64,000 nucleotides of DNA from Symbiodinium natans (taxonomy: Eukaryota; Sar; Dinophyceae; Suessiales; Symbiodiniaceae): the NCBI GenBank assembly GCA_905221605.1, contig CAJNDS010000036.1:188001-252000 (forward strand), given 5' to 3'. Under the pieces are notes generated by a model. That model saw only the letters and a program-made list of their open reading frames with translations. It did not search any database and had not been told where the DNA came from. Below are positions 1 through 9,335 of this stretch, piece by piece. The translations under genes and the position numbers were made by a program. How positions within the stretch are numbered: position 1 is the stretch's first letter; each line of letters opens with the position of its first letter.

Positions 1-1
1 G

Positions 2-3000
2 AAGTGTGTCCGGAAGGCGAAGGTGGAGTTCCCTTCACCAGCCAAAGGCTGGATCACCCTCAACTGCGCCGGGCTTTCAGAAGAGCAGAAGGCCATAGTG
101 AAGGCGAAGACACAAGGGAAGCTTGAACTGGACGTGGTCACAGCCGCCCTGCGGTCATGCTTTCCGCAGTACCGAGCGAGCGCCAGCAAGGCGCGTCGAC
201 CGATGAGCACTTTCCTCGTGGACCAGGACTTTTCGGAGATGCCCGAAGAGGAGACAGACAACTTCGCCGATGTCGAGGCCTTTCTTGCCGACCATGGCTT
301 AGCCGAAGCCAGCCCCGAGCCGGAGGAGTTCCAGGAAGATGAGGCCGCGGAGGCTTTGGCTGTCACCTGGAAAGAGCGCAGAAAGGAGATCAGCAAGCTG
401 CAGCAACGACGCGGTTTCGGCAACAGCAAGGCGTCGGAGCAGGCCAGACGCAGTTTCCGCGTGGAGATTGAGGAGCTCAAACGCCGGACCAGATGCCGAA
501 AATGCAATCGGTTTGGACACTGGGCCCGCGAATGCAAGGCCTCTTCCTCCAGCAACTCCGGCGGCTATGGTGGTCATGGCCCTTCAGCACAGACCTCGTC
601 GTCGGCGCCTTCGACTCACGAGGCTCATCTCGCCCAGACTGAGGTTCAGGGTGAGTACTCCTTTGTGGGCATGGCTCAGGTGTTGAATGTCGTACAGACC
701 ACTGATGCCGAGTCCTCCGTGGAACAGCTGGAGGCTGGATTGGTCTCGAGTCCCGGCTTTGGAGTGGTGGATTCAGGCTGCGGTCGCACCTTGATAGGCC
801 GAGAGACCCTTTCAGCGTTGCAGACGATGCTAGGTCACCGAGCCGGCCGACAGCCCGAGATCTATGAGAATATCAGTGTTTTTCGCTTTGGCAACGGGGC
901 CACCGAGACATCGGCCCATGCTGCGCGAATCCCTGTCGGAATCTCAAAGAAATTGGGGGTCATTGACGCCGCCATCATCGAGGGCCGGGCGCCGTTGTTG
1001 TTGGGACGCCCAACGCTGGAACGGCTCGATGTGGTCTTGAACTTTCGTGAGAAGACCATGCGCTTCCTAGACCAGGGCCACTCAGTCCCGATGCAAACCA
1101 ATCCTGCAGGTCAGTTGCTCATCGACGTGCTCGACTTCCCGGAGGAAGATGTCAACAGCTCGCTTGCCACCAGTCAGTGCCCGAGGGTGAAACAGTCCCA
1201 ACCCCATAAGGGTACCCTAGTTAGTCCCAACAGCCCTCAACACACTAAGCCTATCCAGGAAAATAAGGGTGTAGAGTCCAACCAGAGTGTCAAGCCGACA
1301 TCCGTTCCTGCGTGCTCCAACTCTCCTCTCGAGTCGCCTCAGAGCCTGCCATCTCTGTCAAGCCCAAATGCCAAAAAGAAGAAGAAACTCACCTTAAAGC
1401 AGAAGGAGTGTAGATGTCTCTTGGCTCAGGTGAAGCAGCAGGAGTACCGATGCTCTTCGCAGACAGCTGTGGCTGAGCTGTTCAGCCCACCGTGCCTGGC
1501 TGAGAAGGCGCGGGCACAAGGGGGAACGGGGTTGTCGTTTGATATACATCAGGGGTGTGACTTGCTAGACAAGGAGACACAGCGTGAAGTCAGTCAGCTG
1601 TTAGACGCTGCATGTCCCGAACTCCTGTGGTGCTGTCCTCCCAGCATTCACTGGGGGGGATGGGACTACCGCAACAGGTGCCTGCGCACGCCCCTTGAGC
1701 GGGCCCGCCTTGCCAGGAAAGCCCGAGCACAGGTCAAGTTTTGCGCGCAGGAAGTGCACAGACAGCTCAAGCGTGGAGGCCATTTTGCGTTCGAGCATCC
1801 TCTCGGGTCAGGAGTTTGGAAGACCCCAGAAACGCAAGCCCTAAAACGTAAGTTTGGGTTGTATAGAACCGACATGTGTGCCTACGGCTTGTGCTGTCCA
1901 GACAGCAAGAAGCCCGTGCAGACAGCCACAGGCATCATATCTTCCCATCCGTCAGTGGAACAGCTTGCGCGCAGGTGCTCCGGGGGTCATGTCCATAAGG
2001 TTATAGCTGGGAACACTAGCCAGGGTCCGCCTAGCACCGGTGCAGGTCGTTACTGCGAGGGTTTTGTGGACGCTGTGTGGGAGCACCTGGGCCCAGCAAA
2101 ACGTCCGGCCAACCATGTCGAAGCCATTGATTGGCAGGCTTTGCGTTGCGAGTGCCTAGCTGGTGAGGATGAACAGCCCGAAGAACCGTCCTCCGAAGCA
2201 CCCCAAGCTGCGCCGAACAGCCCCGCGCATCCCGAACCAAGTCCTGAACAAGTGCAAAAGGTAGACCAAGCCCTGAAGCGTCTCCATGCCAACCTAGGTC
2301 ACCCCTCCCGAAAGGAACTAGAGAGAATCCTGAAGCATGCCGATGCATCCTCTCTGGCTGTGCAGCGTGTGTCGCACTTGCAGTGTTCGGCGTGTTCCAA
2401 CCACCAGCGGCCTGCTGCTCCGCTTCCTGCCAACACATCACGCATTACCGAGTTTAATGAAAAGATAGGGGTTGACGTTAAGTATCTTCCGGGATGGCGA
2501 GCTGACCAGACCATTCCATGTGTCAACATAGTGGACTATGCCTCGTCTCTACAAGTAATGGTTCCTATCTTCAAGCGAGAGACCGGCGAGCTCATCCGAG
2601 CCGCCGTGCGTGATCGTTGGTTGTCGTGGGCTGGACCTCCGAAGGTCCTTGTTTTGGATCCGGCGCGCCCAAACTTAGGTGAAGTATTTGGGGATTTCTG
2701 TAACGACCAAGGGATTGCAGTAGAGCAAACGGCCACGGGGTCACATTGGCAACTAGGCAAAGTAGAGCGTCATGGCGGCTGGTTCCAAAACATTTTGCGC
2801 CGTGTGTTGGATGAAATGCGGCCAGCGTCTGAAGAAGACTACCTGACGTGCATCGCGCAGACGCAGTCTGCCAAAAACAGCCTCCTCACAGAAGCGGGCG
2901 CGAGCCCGTACCAACATGTGTTTGGTCGCAACCCTCGTGTGCCCTCTGATCTCCTTCAGGACAGTCCGCATCCCGCGGCATCCGATGCTGTGTGTGCTGA

Positions 3001-3070
3001 TCCGGCGCTGGAGCGCGCGCAAGCGGTGCGCCAGGGTTGCACGCCGCGCCGTGTTGGAGTGTCAGGATGA
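2..3070 (+). CDS. Copia Gag-Pol, N-terminal piece (zinc knuckle, protease, extra domain, integrase)
   Basis: The frame is open from the left edge, so this is a fragment without its true start. About residue 157 is a CCHC zinc knuckle (CRKCNRFGHWAREC). About residue 250 is a retropepsin-like active site (VVDSGCGRTLIG). Residues 505-690 hold an extra domain with CCPP and FEHP motifs. About residue 755 is the HHCC integrase zinc region (HANLGH ... CSAC), followed by the integrase core with the catalytic acidic residues in GVDVKYLP, VLDPARPN and GKVERHGG. The frame is lost near base 3,035, where the integrase C-terminus moves to another frame. Known role of the family: packaging, maturation and chromosomal integration of the element cDNA. 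Confidence 0.88.
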   Translation, partial: KCVRKAKVEFPSPAKGWITLNCAGLSEEQKAIVKAKTQGKLELDVVTAALRSCFPQYRASASKARRPMSTFLVDQDFSEMPEEETDNFADVEAFLADHGLAEASPEPEEFQEDEAAEALAVTWKERRKEISKLQQRRGFGNSKASEQARRSFRVEIEELKRRTRCRKCNRFGHWARECKASSSSNSGGYGGHGPSAQTSSSAPSTHEAHLAQTEVQGEYSFVGMAQVLNVVQTTDAESSVEQLEAGLVSSPGFGVVDSGCGRTLIGRETLSALQTMLGHRAGRQPEIYENISVFRFGNGATETSAHAARIPVGISKKLGVIDAAIIEGRAPLLLGRPTLERLDVVLNFREKTMRFLDQGHSVPMQTNPAGQLLIDVLDFPEEDVNSSLATSQCPRVKQSQPHKGTLVSPNSPQHTKPIQENKGVESNQSVKPTSVPACSNSPLESPQSLPSLSSPNAKKKKKLTLKQKECRCLLAQVKQQEYRCSSQTAVAELFSPPCLAEKARAQGGTGLSFDIHQGCDLLDKETQREVSQLLDAACPELLWCCPPSIHWGGWDYRNRCLRTPLERARLARKARAQVKFCAQEVHRQLKRGGHFAFEHPLGSGVWKTPETQALKRKFGLYRTDMCAYGLCCPDSKKPVQTATGIISSHPSVEQLARRCSGGHVHKVIAGNTSQGPPSTGAGRYCEGFVDAVWEHLGPAKRPANHVEAIDWQALRCECLAGEDEQPEEPSSEAPQAAPNSPAHPEPSPEQVQKVDQALKRLHANLGHPSRKELERILKHADASSLAVQRVSHLQCSACSNHQRPAAPLPANTSRITEFNEKIGVDVKYLPGWRADQTIPCVNIVDYASSLQVMVPIFKRETGELIRAAVRDRWLSWAGPPKVLVLDPARPNLGEVFGDFCNDQGIAVEQTATGSHWQLGKVERHGGWFQNILRRVLDEMRPASEEDYLTCIAQTQSAKNSLLTEAGASPYQHVFGRNPRVPSDLLQDSPHPAASDAVCADPALERAQAVRQGCTPRRVGVSG

Positions 3071-3926
3071 CCGTGCCTTGCGCGCCGCGCTGCGCGCACG
3101 CCCACGTGTGCACCGGGAATTTCGGTCCGGGGATTGGGTGTACTATTGGCGCACGCAGAAGTCCGTAGATGGTTCTAGAATAGAAGGGGGAAGGTGGTAT
3201 GGTGCCGCGCTAGTTTTGGGTTGTATCGGCCGTAACCTAGTTGTTGCACACAGACGCTCCATCATGCGATGTTCACCTGAACAGCTGCGCCCAGCAGCTG
3301 ACGATGAAGCAGCCGTGGCAGTGTTTCCGGAGAACGAGCTGTTAGGAATCAAGGTGTTGCTTGAAAAAGGTCAGTTCCCTCGTAACCAGTTCATCGACCT
3401 CGTTGGGCAGCCCGAAGCACCGGTTCCTAGGGAAGTCGAGGGGCAGCTAGCAGAGTTCCCGGATTCAGGCCATGCCATGAATGCTGCACAGCTGTTTGAG
3501 GGTCGGCGCCAGGCGCAAGTGCCTCAGAGTCCTCTGGAGTCTCAGTTGGAGTCTCAGAACCTTCTGCAAGGCCCAGCGCACTCCAAAGCAAAACCAAGTG
3601 TCCTGGAACAACGACCCATCCTTGAAGAGCCTCCTTCTGAGCCATATGGCCCCATGCGACGCCTGACACAGAAGACCAAGTGGGAGCCGTTGGCCCGGCG
3701 TCGTGTCGAGGACCATCCTGAGGACTTCCTCGAAATGATGCAAGAGATGGTGCCTCAAATGCTGCAGGACGTACCCTCGCAGCCGTCCGAGTCCTCAGCC
3801 AGGGACGAGCATAGGGCGGCTAGCGCCAACAGTCCTAGGGGGGAAAGCTCGAAACGCGAAGCTAGCAATGAGCCCGAAGGTAGTCCTAATCCTTCCAGGT
3901 GGACACGGACGAAGACCTTCAAGTAG
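3036..3926 (+). CDS. Copia integrase C-terminal piece and linker (frameshifted)
   Basis: This frame continues the protein after a single-base frame change near 3,035. It begins in ARRAVLECQDDRALRAALRA and contains GDWVYYWR, followed by a conserved RCSPEQLRPA segment, as in Copia-like integrase C-terminal (GKGYxxR/SH3-like) regions. The rest is a Pro/Glu/Ser-rich linker leading toward RT. The frame ends at 3,926, and the RT N-terminus is in a third frame. The damage is most simply mutational decay. Confidence 0.75.
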   Translation, partial: VARRAVLECQDDRALRAALRARPRVHREFRSGDWVYYWRTQKSVDGSRIEGGRWYGAALVLGCIGRNLVVAHRRSIMRCSPEQLRPAADDEAAVAVFPENELLGIKVLLEKGQFPRNQFIDLVGQPEAPVPREVEGQLAEFPDSGHAMNAAQLFEGRRQAQVPQSPLESQLESQNLLQGPAHSKAKPSVLEQRPILEEPPSEPYGPMRRLTQKTKWEPLARRRVEDHPEDFLEMMQEMVPQMLQDVPSQPSESSARDEHRAASANSPRGESSKREASNEPEGSPNPSRWTRTKTFK

Positions 3927-4339
3927 AACATCAGCTGAGCCTCGGCCATTTGCACAACGGCCCTGTAGAGTGCCTAATGGCTGCTTTCATTCAGAAACGC
4001 ATGCAGAAAGAGATCCCTTCGACTGGCAATCAGCAAGCGCTGCAGCAGAAAGTCGATGAAGCCAAAACTGTGGAATGGGAAACCATACAAGGGAAGTCTG
4101 CGATGCGTGTCTGGAAGGGTGCCAAGGCCCGTGAGATCCGAAGGCGATTTCCGGACAGATTTATCGGGTCTAGGTTTGTAGTCACCAACAAGGTTGATGA
4201 AGATGGCGAACGAGTCAAGGCTAGGCTCTGTCTTCAAGGTCATTTGGATCCAGATTTCCATCAGAAAATCGCCTCTGGTGACTGCCACAGTCCTACGCTA
4301 AGCGGCCTGGGTCGTGCCTTGTTGTTGCAACTTCTATAG
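3899..4339 (+). CDS. Copia reverse transcriptase, N-terminal piece (frameshifted)
   Basis: The segment matches the start of Copia RT_2-type domains: a Lys/Glu-rich lead-in, VWKGAKAREIRRRFPDRFIG, then SRFVVTNKVDEDGERVKARL. The latter corresponds to the family's usual 'R.V..NK.DE.G...R.KARL' block. The frame ends in a stop at 4,337-4,339, just before the catalytic LGDIKGAFLE motif, which is in the next frame. This is the third break in the element. Confidence 0.75.
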   Translation: MDTDEDLQVEHQLSLGHLHNGPVECLMAAFIQKRMQKEIPSTGNQQALQQKVDEAKTVEWETIQGKSAMRVWKGAKAREIRRRFPDRFIGSRFVVTNKVDEDGERVKARLCLQGHLDPDFHQKIASGDCHSPTLSGLGRALLLQLL

Positions 4340-5751
4340 TGTCGCAGCACTGGGTCATGAACTTAGGCGACATAAAAGGTGCATTCCTAGAGGCAGGACC
4401 TCTCCCCAAAAAGTATCAACCCTTATACGCTGAGCAACCGCAAGGCGGCATTCCGGGACTAGAGCCTTCAGACGTGCTGGAGGTGACGGGAAACATGTAT
4501 GGCGCCAACAACGCGCCCCAAGAATGGTACCGCACTTTCGACGCCGAAGCACGTGCTGTCAGCTTCCAGCGTTCCTCTTTCGACAGCTGTTTGTACCTTT
4601 TCCGAGACACCTCCGATTCACTTACGGGTGCGTTAGGAGCACACGTGGATGATACCATGACAGGCGGGGAAGGCAAAGAGTACAACGAGGCCATAGCTAA
4701 GCTTCGCACCAGATTCCCTTATAGGAAATGGAGGGTCGGAAACGGTGAGTTCTGTGGGGTCACGTACTCTCAAGACCAGGCTTCCTTCGAGATCACCTTT
4801 CACCAGCGCGAGTATGCTAGACATCTGAGACCTATAGCCATGACCAAGGAACGCCGTAAGGACAGAGAGGCCACAGCTAATCCCAAGGAGATTGCCGCCC
4901 TCAGAGCAGTCAACGGAGCCGCCAACTGGCTCAGCGGGCAGTCGCGCCCCGACCTGGCAGTACAAACGTCTTTTTCCCAGCAAGCTTTTCCCAATCCCAA
5001 GGTGAAGGACTTGTTAGCTGCAAACCAACTGGTCCAGCGGGCCAAACAACATGCTGAAGTAAGCATCACCGTCCGGGACATCCCTGTCAGTCAGCTAGCT
5101 ATTGCCTTTCATAGCGACGCCGGCTTTGCCAATGCAGGTGCCAACGGCACACAGGCAGGCTACGTGTTAGCATTTGTGCATCGCCAGCTAGACCGGGGCC
5201 AGGAGTCAGAGTGGTCGCCGTTCGCATGGAAGTCATATAAAATGGCCAGGGTTGTAGCTTCAACGCTAGCTGGCGAGGCCCAGAGTTTTGCATCTGCCAG
5301 TGGCCTATCTGAATGGGTCAGCCTGATGACTTATGAAGCCCTTTACGGGGCCATCGATCTGCGCGAATCCTCTGCTGTGCTAGGAAAAATTCCCATTATA
5401 GGAATTACGGATTGCAAAAGCCTGTATGATGCCGTACGTTCACCCTCATCTCCGTCCAAGGTAGATGATAAGCGGGTGGCCATAGACCTAGCTATCATTA
5501 AGCAGTGTGTTGAACGTACAGGGATGAGCGTAAGGTGGTGCCCTACTGAGCTAATGTTAGCCGATGCCTTAACAAAAGATCAAGCTGATCCTGCAGACCT
5601 TTTGCGAGCGGCCCTGTGTGGTGGCTGCTACCAGCTTTCTTCAGAGGCTTCCGTCCTGGCCCAGAAGAAACAAGTGCGAGAGGCCCGTCAACGGCTGTGG
5701 CAAGCGCTTTCCGTGAAGAGCCCGAACGAGCCACAGCAGCACTCTCTGTGA
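4340..5751 (+). CDS. Copia reverse transcriptase and RNase H
   Basis: RT motif A is visible as LGDIKGAFLEA and motif C as AHVDDTMTGG. Here His replaces the Tyr/Phe usual before VDD. RNase H follows, with FHSDAGFANAG, AGEAQSFASA, ITDCKSLYDAV and the C-terminal LADALTKDQ block typical of Copia. The upstream end has no ATG; this is a continuation of pol after a frame change, not an independent start. The stop is at 5,749-5,751. Family function: copying element RNA to cDNA and removing the RNA strand. Confidence 0.88.
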
Positions 5752-6008
5752 TGTCCGCTCGGGACATCCGCATGCAGGTCATGTATAGGTGGGCGACTCC
5801 TGTGTAGTCACTAATTAGGTCTTTTGTGGTTTTAGGTCCCCGAATGGGGTTGTTCTGTCTTTGTTAATGATGCCAGACAGTCCGCTGCAAGCCGAGTTCC
5901 TGATCTGATGGTCCGTGTTGCCGGGCCCAACCAAGCTCCCGTGCACCAATGTGTGTTTGTAGTGACTGAAGGGTAGTTAGGGTTCTTTAGGTCAGGTTTT
6001 CTAGAGCG
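5752..6008 (+). other. Non-coding stretch between pol and downstream ORF
   Basis: I see no convincing coding frame here. It may carry a leader for the downstream ORF at 6,009. Confidence 0.4.
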
Positions 6009-6629
6009 ATGGCCCAGAATAGCAAGACCTCGCCAAGCCTGAGCGAGCAGATGGAGGCCCTCATGCAGAAAGCCCGTGAAGAGAATCGTGTGAGTGAGAT
6101 CCTGAACGTCATTCATTCCAGCGCGGGCAGCTCTGGGACCACTATGTCATCAGCCCCGATGCCGGGATCCATGACTGATGCCTCGAAGCGCGCCCGGGAT
6201 GACACGTGGGAGTCCACGTGGGACATGGTCCCCACAATGCAGGAGCCTCCTCAATCCCAGCCATCGCCGTCAGTCGGGCCTGTGCGTATGCTCGTGCAGC
6301 ATCCAGTGACGCCAGCAGCGCAGCATGACGGATACTCTACGCTTCCAGCTACAGTATTGCCCCTTGGCATCACCTCCGTGGAGGAGTGGGGTGCCACCCT
6401 TTGCGAACTCCCCAAGGTTGTCAAGCTGCGTGCCTCCTACCAGGAGCTGGTGACCAAGTCCGAGACGGACCCCGAGCTACGAACCTATTTCCTTCGCTAC
6501 ATTCTCAAGCACAGCGGGCCATCTCCCAAGGTGGCTGATTTCAGAAAGTATGTCGAGTGCATCCGTTATGGCCAGAATTCCAAGACGTACCTTCCCGGAA
6601 GTTCCACGGTCGAGCGTAAGATGAAGTGA
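6009..6629 (+). CDS. Accessory ORF downstream of Copia pol, 206 residues, unknown function
   Basis: It starts with a genuine ATG. The N-terminal third is Ser/Gln/Met-rich with a short helical stretch (SEQMEALMQKAREENRVSEI). The C-terminal half is compact (WGATLCELPKVVKLRASYQEL, then AYFLRYILKHSGPSPKVADF-like sequence from about residue 156) and looks like a folded domain. There is no signal peptide or membrane segment, so it does not look like an Env-type third ORF. It sits between pol and the polypurine tract, inside the element. I do not recognise the family. It is intact while pol is broken. Confidence 0.6.
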   Translation: MAQNSKTSPSLSEQMEALMQKAREENRVSEILNVIHSSAGSSGTTMSSAPMPGSMTDASKRARDDTWESTWDMVPTMQEPPQSQPSPSVGPVRMLVQHPVTPAAQHDGYSTLPATVLPLGITSVEEWGATLCELPKVVKLRASYQELVTKSETDPELRTYFLRYILKHSGPSPKVADFRKYVECIRYGQNSKTYLPGSSTVERKMK

Positions 6630-6698
6630 GTCGGAACGTCTGTACATGCAACGGAGCCATCAGGATATAAGATGCGCTCTTCTTTCATCTTGATGTTT

Positions 6699-6790
6699 AA
6701 AGAAAAGAGGGAGTGTCAATCGAACACTTCTTTGATCAGGCATGCTTCCTTCCGCAGCGGACCTCAGCTCGAGCGAGCAAAAGAGTGACA
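6699..6790 (+). repeat. Candidate polypurine tract and very short 3' LTR
   Basis: A 15-base purine run (AAAGAAAAGAGGGAG, 6,699-6,713) is followed immediately by TGTCA. A matching TGACA ends at 6,790, giving a 77-bp TG...CA segment with 5-bp inverted ends. That is the layout of a PPT plus 3' LTR, though very short. The 5' LTR lies outside the window, so this cannot be confirmed here. The minus strand of this segment is also partly open and could be read as another exon-like piece. Confidence 0.45.
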
Positions 6791-6828
6791 ACTTCGATGC
6801 CCCAGGCGGGGCAGGGCAGCTTTGATAG

Positions 6829-7364
6829 GGTTTAGGGTTTAGGGTTTGGGGTTTAGGGTTTAGGGTTCCTGAACCAAACGCCAAACCCCAGCCCCCAAAA
6901 ACCCTTAACATGCAGAGGGTCCAAATACCCTGCACGAATACGTGTATATGAAACATGTACATGGGGGGTTTACGAAAACAGCGGGACCCAAATACAGCTC
7001 CCCAAAATAGTAGTATTCCCTGATAATAAGGACCCCAAACAGGCAATTACCCTAAACCCTAAACCCTAAACCCTAAACCCTAAACCCTAATTTCGGCAGC
7101 CCCCCATATGGCTTTAGGGCTCCATGGTGCCATGGGCTTGTGGTTGTTTGGGAACCTGAAACCATGAACCATGTGGCAGATGAGACCCTCTAGAACCCCC
7201 CACATTCCTACACCCGACAAACCTGAAAAAAACCCTAGAAGGGTTCAGGGTTTTTGAGGTTTATCCCTGAGCCTTCAAAAACCCTCTGAACCCTAAACAT
7301 CAAACCCCAAACCCTAAACCCTAAACCCTAAACCCCAAACCCTAAACCCTAAACCCTCCAAAAC
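6829..7364. repeat. Telomere-like repeat spacer left of the micro-exon gene
   Basis: Short arrays of TTTAGGG (6,829-6,867) and CCCTAAA (7,049-7,089 and 7,300-7,357) alternate with unique AT/GC-mixed sequence. No coding segment is recognised. It may be the 3' flank or a further intron of the minus-strand gene. Confidence 0.6.
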
Positions 7365-7419
7365 TTAAGTCGCCACCAGCGGGCTCCGGAGCTCCGCAGC
7401 GTTGGACGCGTTCTCCAGC
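7365..7419 (-). CDS. Micro-exon, possible last exon with stop codon
   Basis: It follows CTCCCAG on the sense strand and reads RLENASNAAELRSPLVAT before an in-frame TAA at 7,367-7,365. The exon starts with one base of a split codon (phase 2), which fits the phase-2 end proposed for the exon at 8,168. TTTAGGG repeats follow, so an internal exon with a GC donor just before the stop is the alternative. Confidence 0.5.
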
Positions 7420-8167
7420 CTGGGAGAGAGTGGAGTTGAAGGTTTAGGGTTTAGGGTTTAGGGTTTCGGGTTTAGGGTTTAGGGTTTAGGGTTTGCGGTT
7501 TTGGGGTTGGGGCTTAGGGTTTTAGGGCTGATAGGGTTTACAGGACGTACAGGGTTAAGAAGGCTTGGCGGGAACCCCAAAACCCGAACCCTGCACCCGA
7601 AAACCTAAACCCTAGGGTTTTGGAGGCTCATATAGGGCTTGGGCACTTTCGTGGCTTGCAAGGTTTGGGGTACAGGCTTCAAAGCCCTTGTCTTCCTGGA
7701 ACTCCCTTCAGCTACATGTTGACGGATTCTGTTGCTGCTAGTTGGGTTTAGGGTTTAGGGTTTAGGGTTTCGGGCTTAGGGTTACCCGTTATCTCCGCAG
7801 AGCTGCAAGTAGATGGAGTTCCTGGTAAGCCCAGCTTAGCTTGAGGCGATTTTGGGCTTGTAGGGTTTGGGGCAAAAAAGGGGTCTAGGTTTCACGGCTT
7901 AGGCTCTCGTCTTGAGGGATTCGGAAGATAGAGGGGAAATTGTGTTTGTAAGGCCCGCCCACTGCTGCACTCAGATATCAGAGGTGTGACAAGTCTCTTT
8001 GCTTGTGTATATCGCAACTTTCGGGTCTAGGGTTTAGGGTTTAGGGTCTAGAAAGAATCTCTACTTTGGAAGATACCTATTCTGAGCCTCGTATCCTTAT
8101 CAGAACTTGATAGGGGAACGGTTTCTATTCCGGGGAGCCCTAAACCCTAAACCCTAAACCCTAAAGC

Positions 8168-8258
8168 CCAAATTCAGCTCCAAGCAGCAGCCGCAAGCGC
8201 TCCTCGAGGTGGAGAGGCAAAGAATCGCTGGAGTCCTCCGGACACTTAAGGCAACGGG
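8168..8258 (-). CDS. Micro-exon, coiled-coil-like
   Basis: The acceptor is GACCTGCAG, with phase 1, compatible with the exon at 8,597. It reads ...CPEDSSDSLPLHLEERLRLL..., a helix-prone stretch in its second half. The donor is probably GG|GCTTTAGGG, a GC donor inside the telomere-like repeat. It is 91 nt long with no stop. Confidence 0.6.
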
Positions 8259-8596
8259 CTGCAGGTCTCTACTAGGGTTTAGGGTTTAGGGTTTAGGGTT
8301 TAGGGTTTAGGGTTTAGGGTTTAAGGCTACTTGAAGGTTCGTGGGTAGTTCTAAGTAGGGTTATAAGTACCCTAAGTAGGGACATAACCAGTTATACTTG
8401 TGGTTCCCAGACTTAGAACCCCACTCATAACCACCCATGAACCTCCAGGTAGGGTTTACGGTTCCAGGCACCCTAAACCCTAAGCCCTAAACCACGAGGC
8501 CCCTAAACCCCTGCTGAACGGGAAACCCTGAACCCTAAACCCTAAACCCTAAACCTTAAACCCTAAACCCTAAACCTTAAACCCTAAACCCTAAAC

Positions 8597-8788
8597 TGTG
8601 TCGAGGAGTCGATGACGATTGAAATCGTCCTGGCCGTCGTCTCCATCTGGGATTGAGAGTCTTTTCGTAAGCATTCGTCTGCCACGAAGACGTGAGCAAC
8701 TCAGGAGCCTGTTCTCCGGGGCACCGATACTTTGCCTGATCCATGCCATCAGCCAAGAGACGCTTGGGCAACGCTTGCCGCGTAGATC
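8597..8788 (-). CDS. Longest regular exon of the proposed gene (64 codons)
   Basis: The acceptor is TCTTGCCAG and the donor is ACACA|GTTTAGGG, the telomere-like repeat itself supplying GT. Phase runs 1 to 1 and fits both neighbours. It reads RQALPKRLLADGMDQAKYRC, then a Gln/Ser/Arg-rich tail. Two other frames are also open in this GC-balanced stretch, which lowers certainty, but the phase match supports this one. Confidence 0.55.
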
Positions 8789-8959
8789 CTGGCAAGACAG
8801 AAGCACGATCTGGGGGTTTAGGGTTTAGAGGTCGAGAAGTTCTCGGGTGACAGAGAACCGGTGAACATCAATGTGCAGGGGCTTAGGGTTTAGTGTTTGG
8901 GTCATTTCAGGCAATGGCCTCTTTGACTGTCAGCTACATATCTGGGGGCATGGGAGGGG

Positions 8960-9080
8960 AAAAGGCATGTAGGAAATCACGGCGCAAATCCTGTAAATGA
9001 AACGGGGCATGTAGCAAATCACGTCACAAATCCTGTAAATGGAACGGGGCATGTAGCAAATCACGTCGCAAATCCTGTAA
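8960..9080. repeat. 45-bp tandem repeat, about 2.5 copies
   Basis: A unit containing CATGTAGCAAATCACGTC and CAAATCCTGTAAATGgAACGGGG recurs at about 45-bp spacing. It directly adjoins the 48-bp array on its right. It lies in a large intron of the proposed gene. No coding role is seen. Confidence 0.75.
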
Positions 9081-9097
9081 ATTGTACCTGTGAGTTC

Positions 9098-9335
9098 ATT
9101 GGGCCGAAACGAGGCAATGGCCTCTTTGGTGCGTGAGTGGCAATCATTGGGCCGAAACGAGGCAATGGCCTCTTTGCTACGTGAGTGGCAACCATTGGGC
9201 CGAAACGAGGCGATGGCCTCTTTGGTGTGTGAGTGGCAATCATTTAGCCGAAACGAGGCAATGGCCTCTTTGGTGTGTGAGTGGCAATCATTAGGCCGAA
9301 ACGAGGCAATAGCCTCTTTGGTGTGTCAGTGGCAA
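9098..9335. repeat. 48-bp tandem repeat, 5 copies
   Basis: A unit of about 48 bp recurs five times with few changes, reading GGGCCGAAACGAGGCAATGG then CCTCTTTGGTGYGTGAGTGG. 48 is a multiple of three, so both strands stay open as repetitive peptides. I regard these as artefacts of repeat length. Confidence 0.85.

Larger units (their letters stand above)
1..6790 (+). mobile_element. Copia-type LTR retrotransposon, 5' end outside window
   Basis: The domain order seen is zinc knuckle, aspartic protease, an extra domain, integrase, reverse transcriptase, RNase H. Integrase before RT is the Copia (Pseudoviridae) order. The reading frame is already open at base 2, so the 5' LTR and start of gag lie to the left. 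Frame changes near 3,035, 3,900 and 4,335 indicate a decayed copy. A polypurine tract and TGTCA...TGACA segment at 6,699-6,790 mark the probable 3' end. Telomere-like repeat DNA begins about 40 bases later. Confidence 0.85.

Noticed and set aside
7795-7845. Apparent tiny exon CAG|...|GTAAGC
   Set aside because: The segment resembles dispersed AGGTAAATGGAGnCCCAGGTA words at 32.1, 38.6 and 39.1 kb, so it is more likely repeat-derived.
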